Source of the DNA: Pseudokineococcus marinus
GTDB lineage: Bacteria > Actinomycetota > Actinomycetes > Actinomycetales > Quadrisphaeraceae
Length of the DNA: 64,000 nucleotides
Direction: 5' to 3'
Assembly: GCF_037482405.1 (NCBI RefSeq)
Contig: NZ_JBBHZZ010000005.1
Span: 186,001-250,000 of the forward strand
The notes under the pieces are model-generated. The model had not been told where the DNA came from and searched no databases. It saw only the letters and a program-made list of their open reading frames with translations. Positions 58,512 through 64,000 of this stretch are shown piece by piece. Each line of letters starts with the position of its first letter. Positions within the stretch are counted from its first letter, which is position 1. The translations under genes were made by a program, and so were the position numbers.

Positions 58512-59441
58512 ATGAGCAGCACGACCTCCGGCGCGCGCCCCGGCGACCGGTACGGCTCCGACGTCCTCTCCGGCGACTGGCGGGTCCCCCGCCGCGGGCG
58601 CAGCACCGAGCTGGCGGCCGAGCGCGGCCTCGTCGTCGAGGACGCCGAGACGGGGTGGACGGGCGCCGTGGTCCGCGTGGAGAAGGCCGGCGGCACGCAC
58701 GTCGTCCACCTCGAGGACCGACGCGGGCGCACGCGGGGCTTCCCGATGGGCCCGGGCTTCCTCGTCGAGGGGCGCCCTGTCCTCCTCGTGCCGCCGCGCC
58801 GCGCACCGGGCTCGTCGGCAGCGGGCGGGCCGGGCTCGCCGTCGGCGTCCTCGGGGCTGCGCCCGGGCCGCACGGCCAGCGGCTCCACGGCCGTCGCCGG
58901 CCACCGCGCGCGGGTGGCCCGCGGCAGCCGCATCTGGGTCGAGGGCCGCCACGACGCCGAGCTCGTCGAGAAGGTGTGGGGCGACGACCTGCGCGTGGAG
59001 GGCGTCGTCGTCGAGCCGCTCGACGGCGTCGACGACCTCGCGGGCGCGCTGGCCGCCTTCGCCCCCGAGACCGGCCGCCGCGTCGGCGTCCTCGTCGACC
59101 ACCTCGTGGCGGGCAGCAAGGAGACGCGCGTCGTCGACGCGGCGCTCGCCGACCCGCGCTGGCGGGGCCTCGTGCACGTCGTCGGGCACCCCTACGTGGA
59201 CGTCTGGGCCGCCGTCCGGCCGGCGTCGCTGGGGCTGCGCGCGTGGCCCGAGGTCCCGCGCGGCACCTCGTGGAAGTACGGCGTGCTCGCCGCGCTCGGG
59301 TGGCCGCACGCCGACCAGCGCGACGTCGCCCACGGCTGGAAGCGCATCCTCGGCGCCGTGACGACGATCGCCGACCTCGAGCCGTCCCTGTCCGGCCGCG
59401 TCGAGGAGCTCATCGACTTCGTCACCGCCCCCGACGCGTGA
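58512..59441 (+). CDS. DUF3097 family protein
   Basis: 309 residues. N-terminal basic part YGSDVLSGDWRVPRRGRSTE, a beta-barrel-like middle, a linker, then IWVEGRHDAELVEKVWGDDL, VLVDHLVAGSKE and GHPYVDVWAAVRP. VEGxxD followed by an acidic pair resembles a TOPRIM fold, as in RNase M5, so nucleic-acid cleavage is possible. It is conserved in actinobacteria near hrcA and hemW, but its function is unknown. The stop codon lies inside a 17-bp tandem repeat. Confidence 0.9.
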   Translation: MSSTTSGARPGDRYGSDVLSGDWRVPRRGRSTELAAERGLVVEDAETGWTGAVVRVEKAGGTHVVHLEDRRGRTRGFPMGPGFLVEGRPVLLVPPRRAPGSSAAGGPGSPSASSGLRPGRTASGSTAVAGHRARVARGSRIWVEGRHDAELVEKVWGDDLRVEGVVVEPLDGVDDLAGALAAFAPETGRRVGVLVDHLVAGSKETRVVDAALADPRWRGLVHVVGHPYVDVWAAVRPASLGLRAWPEVPRGTSWKYGVLAALGWPHADQRDVAHGWKRILGAVTTIADLEPSLSGRVEELIDFVTAPDA

Positions 59442-59474
59442 CAGCCACCGACGCATGACAGCCACCGACGCCTG
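59433..59474. repeat. 17-bp tandem repeat across the DUF3097 stop
   Basis: GACGCGTGACAGCCACC at 59433 is followed by GACGCATGACAGCCACC at 59450 and a partial third copy at 59467. The first copy includes the stop codon. Probably replication slippage; the gene product is not altered. Confidence 0.85.
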
Positions 59475-59632
59475 AGCAGCCGGCGCCTGGTCCCGGCGCT
59501 CCGGGCGCCTCCGCCGGTGCTCGACACCCCTCCCCGAGGGGGACGACCGCGCGCCGGTCGGCCGCGGCCGTCGCCCGCCCCCTAGCGTGGGGACCCGGGC
59601 GCGACCCGCGCCGCCCGAGTGAGGAGCCTCCG

Positions 59633-60253
59633 GTGTCCGACCAGCAGCCCCGCGGCGACGAGCCCCGCGCCGAGCAGCCCCCGACCGGGTGGTCGCCCCC
59701 GCCGCAGCCGCCGTCGTCCCCGGCGGGGCCCGAGGGGACGGGCACCGGGAGCGGTGGCGCCTCCACCGGCCCCCGCGGCGGCGGCGCACCGCAGGGCGAC
59801 CCCTTCGCCGGGGGCCCCTACGGCGGCGGCGACCAGCGGACCGCCGGCACCTACGGCTCCGGCTACGGCCAGCAGGCCCCGCGTCCCGCGGGGACGGACG
59901 ACCTGCGCCCCGCCGACCAGCGGATGTGGGCGACCCTCACGCACGTCGCCGGGATCGTCGTGCCGGTGCTCGGGCCGCTCGTCGCCTTCCTCGTCCTCAA
60001 GGACCGGGGCCTGTTCGTGCGGGACCAGACGAAGGAGGCGCTCAACGCGCACATCTCCCTCGCGCTGTACTTCGTGGGGCTCTACATCGCCTTCGGCATC
60101 CTCAGCCTCATCACCCTGGGGCTGTTCTCGCCGCTCCTGGCGCTCCCGCCCCTGCTGTGGTTCCCGCTCGTGCTCTTCGGGATCCTCGCCGCCGTCGCGG
60201 CCAACCGGGGCGAGCGCTACCGCTACCCGCTCGTGGTCCGCTTCGTGCGCTGA
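59633..60253 (+). CDS. DUF4870 membrane protein
   Basis: 206 residues. The first 95 are Pro/Gly/Gln-rich and disordered. Then a three-to-four-helix membrane domain of DUF4870 type: MWATLTHVAGIVVPVLGPLV, FVRDQTKEALNAHISLALYF, GILSLITLGLFSPLLALPPL and a last helix. The function is unknown. GTG 59633 has GAGGAG upstream, and TAGCGT at 59584-59589 may be the -10 box. Confidence 0.85.
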   Translation: MSDQQPRGDEPRAEQPPTGWSPPPQPPSSPAGPEGTGTGSGGASTGPRGGGAPQGDPFAGGPYGGGDQRTAGTYGSGYGQQAPRPAGTDDLRPADQRMWATLTHVAGIVVPVLGPLVAFLVLKDRGLFVRDQTKEALNAHISLALYFVGLYIAFGILSLITLGLFSPLLALPPLLWFPLVLFGILAAVAANRGERYRYPLVVRFVR

Positions 60254-60305
60254 CCGCCGCCGTCGCGGACGGCCCGGGCGCCGGCCCAGGTCGTCCGCGA
60301 CGCCG

Positions 60306-61550
60306 TCACCAGCCCAGCAGGCGGCGCACGACGCCGTCGGCGAGCAGGCGTCCGCGGGCGGTGAGCACCACGCGCCCGGGCGGGGTCCCGCCCGGGCCGG
60401 GCTCGACGAGGCCGTCCGCGACGACGCCGGCCACCTGCGCCCGGCCCTCCGGCGGGAGCGCCGTCACGGGCAGTCCCTCGGCCAGGCGGACGCCGAGCAG
60501 GACGCGCTCGACGAGGCGCGCGTCGTCGTCGAGCACCTCCCGGCCGTGGGCGGGTGAGGCGCCGCGCTCGAGGCGGGCGCTGTAGGCGCCGGGGTGCTTG
60601 ACGTTCCACCAGCGCACGCCGCCGACGTGGCTGTGGGCCCCGGGCCCCACGCCCCACCAGTCGTCGGCCCGCCAGTAGGACAGGTTGTGACGGCAGCGGG
60701 CGTCGGGCCGCGCGGCCCAGTTGCTCACCTCGTACCAGGCCATGCCGGCCGCCCCGAGCAGCGCGTCGGCGTCCTCGTACTTGGCGGCGAGGTCGTCGGG
60801 GTCGGGCGGCGCGAGCTCTCCCCGGCGCACCTGCCCGGCCATCTTCGTGCCGGCCTCGACGACGAGCGCGTAGGCGGACACGTGGTCCGGGCGGCAGGCG
60901 AGCGCGGCCTCGACGCTGCGCCGCCAGTCGTCGCGGGACTCCCCGGGCGCGCCGTAGATGAGGTCCAGGCTCACCTGCAGGCCGGCCTCGCGCGCCCACC
61001 GGACGACGTCGGGCACCCGCGCCGGGTCGTGGGTGCGGTCGAGCGTCGCGAGCACGTGCGGCACCGCGGACTGCATGCCGAAGGACACGCGGGTCACCCC
61101 GCCCGCGGCGAGCTCTGCGAGGGACCCGGGCGTCACGGAGTCGGGGTTGGCCTCGGTCGTCACCTCGGCCCCCGGTGCGAGGCCGTGGACGTCGCGGACC
61201 GCCTCGAGCATCCGGAGCAGGTCGCCGGGAGGGAGCAGGGTCGGCGTGCCCCCGCCGACGAAGACCGTCGAGACGGGGCGCGCGGGCAGCCCGGCCGCCG
61301 CGAGGACGCGGCCGGACATCTCGACCTCGCGGACGGCCGTGGCGGCGTAGCCCGCGCGGGACGAGCCGCTGCCGGTGCCACCGAGCTCCTCGGCCGTGTA
61401 CGTCGTGAAGTCGCAGTAGCCGCAGCGGACCCGGCAGAAGGGCACGTGCAGGTAGAGGGCCAGTGCGCGCTCCTCGGCGCCCACGGCCGCGGAGGGCGGC
61501 AGGGCGCCGTCCTCGGGCGCGGGGTCGCCGACGGGCAGGGCGGGGCTCAC
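60306..61550 (-). CDS. hemW: Radical SAM protein HemW
   Basis: 414 residues. The 4Fe-4S motif CRVRCGYC (Cx3Cx2C) at YLHVPFC..., FVGGGTPTLL, NPDSVTPGSLAELAAGGVTR and CRHNLSYWRADDWWGVGPGA are typical. HemW is a haem chaperone that resembles, but is not, oxygen-independent coproporphyrinogen oxidase. GTG 61550 is the chosen start; a G run is the only ribosome signal. It commonly lies near hrcA-dnaJ, as here. Confidence 0.93.
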   Translation of the reverse strand: MSPALPVGDPAPEDGALPPSAAVGAEERALALYLHVPFCRVRCGYCDFTTYTAEELGGTGSGSSRAGYAATAVREVEMSGRVLAAAGLPARPVSTVFVGGGTPTLLPPGDLLRMLEAVRDVHGLAPGAEVTTEANPDSVTPGSLAELAAGGVTRVSFGMQSAVPHVLATLDRTHDPARVPDVVRWAREAGLQVSLDLIYGAPGESRDDWRRSVEAALACRPDHVSAYALVVEAGTKMAGQVRRGELAPPDPDDLAAKYEDADALLGAAGMAWYEVSNWAARPDARCRHNLSYWRADDWWGVGPGAHSHVGGVRWWNVKHPGAYSARLERGASPAHGREVLDDDARLVERVLLGVRLAEGLPVTALPPEGRAQVAGVVADGLVEPGPGGTPPGRVVLTARGRLLADGVVRRLLGW

Positions 61551-61703
61551 GCCCCCATGCTCCCCCGCCCGCGGGCGGGCGCCGACCACGGCCCCGGGCG
61601 ACCACCCGGCCCGCCTCCGGCCGCAGCTGCCGACCCGCCACCCGACCGGCGGCGTCCGGGCGCGGCCCCCCGGCGAGCGGGCCTCGGGGCGCAGGATGGG
61701 TCG

Positions 61704-62348
61704 GTGGACCCGACGACGCGACGCCGCCGCGACGACCCGACGGCACGACGGGTGCGCCTGCGGGCCCTGGCCCCCGACGACGTCGCCCTGCGCGCCGCGC
61801 TGGTGCGGCTGGAGCCGGCGCCGCACCAGCTCGGCGCCTCGGCCTCCGCCCGGCAGACGCTGCCGGCAGCCGACGCCGACCCGCGGCGGGCCCCCTTCGC
61901 CGTCCTGCTGGACGAGGAGCCCATCGGCTTCGGCGTCCTGGACCGCGGCGACCTGCTCGCCCAGGTCGTCGACGAGCCCGAGCGCGCCGTCCTGCTGCGC
62001 GGCTTCTACCTCGCGGCGTCCGCCCAGGGGCGCGGGCACGGGCGTAGCGCCGCCGCGCAGGTGCCCGCGCTGGCCGCGGACCTGTGGGGGCCGGTGGCGG
62101 CGGGCGGCCCCGCGCTCGTCGTCCTCACCGTGGGAGCGGGCAACGCCGCGGCCCAGCGCGCCTACGCCGCGGCCGGCTTCCGCGCCACGGGGGTGCAGCA
62201 GCGGGTCGAAGGGCAGGAGCCGCAGCACGTGCTCGTGGCGGCGGTCCCGCAGCCGCCGCGGGTCAGGGCCGAGTCCCGTCCCAGCTCGGGGAGCCGTCCT
62301 CCAGGAGCCTCTCGGCGTCAGGGCCGCGCGAGCGCCCGGTCGACGTAG
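61704..62348 (+). CDS. GNAT-family N-acetyltransferase
   Basis: 214 residues. RVRLRALAPDDVALRAALVR at the start, GFYLAASAQGRGHGRSAAAQ with the acetyl-CoA P-loop (QGRGHG), VGAGNAAAQRAYAAAGFR. The substrate is unknown. AGGATGGG precedes GTG 61704; CAGGAT with six-base spacing may also serve as -10 box. The final 25 residues look non-conserved and the stop overlaps the opposing MOSC gene by 31 bases. Confidence 0.88.
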   Translation: MDPTTRRRRDDPTARRVRLRALAPDDVALRAALVRLEPAPHQLGASASARQTLPAADADPRRAPFAVLLDEEPIGFGVLDRGDLLAQVVDEPERAVLLRGFYLAASAQGRGHGRSAAAQVPALAADLWGPVAAGGPALVVLTVGAGNAAAQRAYAAAGFRATGVQQRVEGQEPQHVLVAAVPQPPRVRAESRPSSGSRPPGASRRQGRASARST

Positions 62349-62998
62349 GCCAGCAGGGCCGGGGCGAGCTGCAGCGACCCGTCGTCGTGGGCGGTGCGGA
62401 GCACCCGCGCGTCGCCCGGCGTGCGCTCCGCGAAGAAGGCGGACGTCGTGACGCCGTGGCCGGGACGTGAGAGGACCTCGACGGGGTCACCGGCCCTCAC
62501 CTCACCGGGCACCAGCACGCGCAGGTACGCACCCGGCCTGCCGCGCTCGGTGAAGCGGCGGACCCACCGCTCCTCCCCGAGGTGGCGGGCGAAGGTCTGG
62601 CACGGCGTGCGGGCCATGGTGACCTCCACCTCGAGCCGCGGGCCGACGCGCCAGCGCTCCCCCACCTCGGCGCCGTCGACGTCGACACCGGTCGTGCGGA
62701 GGTTCTCCCCGAAGAGCCCCGGCGGCAGCTCGCGCTGCAGCACACCCGTCCAGTGGTCGGCCTCCTCCTGGGCGTAGGCGTAGACGGCCTTGTCCGGGCC
62801 GCCGTGGTCCTGGCGGTCCGCCTGGACGTCGCCGCGGACCCCGAGGAGCCCGACGTCGACCGCTCCGTCGAGAGGCCGCTTGTCGATGGCGGTCACGTCA
62901 CCGCGGGCGCCGTCGGGCTGCAGCTGGTGCACGCGGCACACGGCCAGCACGCGGGCAGGGGACGACCCGGGCGTCGAGGAGTCAGACGCAGGAGGCAT
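62318..62998 (-). CDS. MOSC domain protein (YiiM type)
   Basis: 226 residues. QDHGGPDKAVYAYAQEEADH, GLFGENLRTTGVDVDGAEVG, RTPCQTFARHLGEERWVRRF with the conserved MOSC cysteine, then RPGAYLRVLVPGEVRAGD. YiiM-like proteins reduce N-hydroxylated compounds with molybdenum cofactor. With FdhD it is the second Mo-cofactor-linked protein in the window. ATG 62998 lies inside the end of the HNH gene. Confidence 0.88.
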   Translation of the reverse strand: MPPASDSSTPGSSPARVLAVCRVHQLQPDGARGDVTAIDKRPLDGAVDVGLLGVRGDVQADRQDHGGPDKAVYAYAQEEADHWTGVLQRELPPGLFGENLRTTGVDVDGAEVGERWRVGPRLEVEVTMARTPCQTFARHLGEERWVRRFTERGRPGAYLRVLVPGEVRAGDPVEVLSRPGHGVTTSAFFAERTPGDARVLRTAHDDGSLQLAPALLAYVDRALARP

Positions 62999-63740
62999 GA
63001 CCGCAGTGAACCAGCGCAGGAGCCGGCCAGGGCCGGCTCCGGCCGGGTCGCACGTCGTCCTCGACGACCGAGCCCGGAGGCGGACCGTCGGCGCGGTCGT
63101 CGGCTCCCTTGACCGACGACGACGGGTCCGGCGCCGGACTCGACGACGCACCGTCGGCACGGCCGGGCTCCTCGGCAGGACAGCCGCCGTCGGGCTGGTG
63201 GAGCGCGTCGGTCAGCTCGTGGGAGAGGTCGTCCAGGCGTGCGCGCCAGGGTGGGGTGGTGGTCGGTGGGGGGTCGCCGGGCCGGGTGATGACGGGTCTG
63301 CCGTCGACGACGTGGGCGACCAGGGCGCCGGTGTGGACGCGGCGGTGGTCGTGCCCGCACACCAGGGCCAGGTTCGACAGGTCCGTGGGGCCGCCGTCGG
63401 CCCAGTGCACGACGTGGTGGGCGTGGGTCCGGGAGACGGGGGCGTCGCAGTCGGGGGCGATGCAGCCCCGGTCGCGGATGGCGGGGGCGCGCCGCTGCGC
63501 GGGCGTGACCGTGTAGGCGGCGCGGCCGACGTCCAACGGCTCCGAGCGGGACCCCAGGACGGTGGGCACGACCTCGGCGTCGCACGCCAGCCGGCGCACC
63601 GCTCCGGCCGACAGGGGGGCGTCGTCAGCCAGCAGACCCGCCCCGCGAGCGTCGTCCGGAACGGCGCCCCTCAAGCCGCCGCCGCGGACGACCGATGCGA
63701 GATCGTGACCACGACCAGCTCAGCCCCGGCACCGTCGCCG
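62982..63740 (-). pseudogene. DUF222/HNH endonuclease, frameshifted C-terminal part
   Basis: The frame ending at 62982 encodes LSAGAVRRLACDAEVVPTVL, IRDRGCIAPDCDAPVSRTH and the HNH core HHVVHWADGGPTDLSNLALV. Just upstream the same protein continues in another frame (GAELVVVTISHRSSAAAA then stop); the two join if one base is changed in the CGG run near 63680-63690. The usual DUF222 N-terminal domain of about 250 residues is not seen beyond 63740. So the gene is broken or truncated; a sequencing error in the CGG run could explain only part of this. Confidence 0.7.
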
Positions 63741-64000
63741 TGCGAGCGACCCGACGTGCCCGCCCCCGCGCCCGCCCTCGCCCCCGCCCGTGACGAGAGC
63801 ACGCTCCTCCAGGACGCCGCCGCCGCCCGCTCCTGGGGCGCCGTCGACCGCCGTCGCGACCCCCGCCGACGCCACCGCTGAGCGAGCCCCCTCCACGACG
63901 ACCGAGCGGGGCGCCGCGAGCGCGAGGTTCCCTCAACGAGGTCGACGCGCGCCCCCCGGCGTGCGCCGGAGCACCTCCCGCTTCACCCGCAGCCTCAGCT
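63741..64000. other. Window end, no gene recognised
   Basis: Open frames exist on both strands but none shows family motifs. A Pro/Ala-rich plus-strand stretch and an Arg/Gly-rich minus-strand stretch are both typical of non-coding high-G+C sequence or of a decayed DUF222 region. Confidence 0.4.

Noticed and set aside
60306..61550. Oxygen-independent coproporphyrinogen III oxidase (HemN)
   Set aside because: Length, Cx3Cx2C context and the HNLSYW segment fit HemW; HemN-specific N-terminal features are missing.
62982..64000. Prophage or integrative element at the right edge
   Set aside because: Only one HNH/DUF222 gene, a chromosomal paralogue family in actinobacteria; no integrase, capsid or portal motifs were seen.

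Overview
The window is chromosomal DNA of a very high-G+C actinomycete (about three quarters G+C by eye, almost every codon ending in G or C, many GTG starts). Markers of that class include FasR with the fabD-fabH-acpP-fabF cluster, DUF3052, DUF3097 and DUF3145 proteins, F420-type oxidoreductases, DnaJ2-HrcA, homodimeric AceE and a FasR-type PucR regulator. The genus cannot be fixed by reading alone; a Kineosporiaceae- or Micrococcales-like relative is only a guess. It is a draft assembly: two N gaps (8698-8842 and 57098-57251) and one poly-G/N seam flanked by an 83-bp duplication (3615-3804).

Layout. 0-3.6 kb: minus-strand run Nif3-like, PPOX, zinc-ribbon coiled coil, RNase HI fused to DUF1737, rhodanese (cut by the edge). 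3.8-8 kb: SDR dehydrogenase, then a three-gene two-component operon (histidine kinase, response regulator, DUF4097 envelope protein). 8-11 kb: tRNA-Val, a peroxiredoxin truncated by a gap, DUF3052, fdhD, yjbQ. 11-14 kb: aceE. 14.3-22.9 kb: TPR-like protein, fasR, the fatty-acid synthase operon fabD-fabH-acpP-fabF-accD, and DUF3145. 23-27 kb: small conserved unknowns, a broken DUF1345 gene, tRNA-Met, a thiolase, tRNA-Asn. 27.5-36.5 kb: dnaG, dgt, dus, a secreted M14 peptidase, glyS. 36.6-40 kb: the zinc uptake operon znuA-znuC-znuB-zur with a Zur-box-like site on its promoter. 40-46 kb: uppS-recO, a diguanylate cyclase, leuA with a leucine leader peptide. 46-53.5 kb: ABC exporter with a small HTH regulator, a PAS-GAF-SpoIIE phosphatase, phoH-ybeY-era, a HIT protein. 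53.6-64 kb: Gmad2-domain exported protein, hrcA-dnaJ2 under a CIRCE element, F420-type oxidoreductase, DUF3097, DUF4870, hemW, GNAT, MOSC and a frameshifted DUF222/HNH gene.

Most genes are housekeeping and are joined by 4-base start/stop overlaps (ATGA or GTGA), so translational coupling is the rule. At least nine genes have a TANNNT -10 box only 6-8 bases before the start codon, which predicts leaderless mRNAs.

The least explained signals are non-coding. Small arrays of hairpin repeats with 41/42-bp period (10.4, 14.1, 22.2 and 29.6 kb) share a loop core while their stems co-vary, and all sit at operon ends. A perfect 18-bp palindromic array at 40.0 kb repeats both the Shine-Dalgarno and the anti-Shine-Dalgarno sequence. 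Among proteins, the oddest are FabD with a C-terminal biotinyl-like domain that lacks the lysine motif, and RNase HI fused in frame to DUF1737 with a strong internal ribosome binding site. I see no CRISPR array, prophage, insertion sequence or specialised-metabolite cluster.
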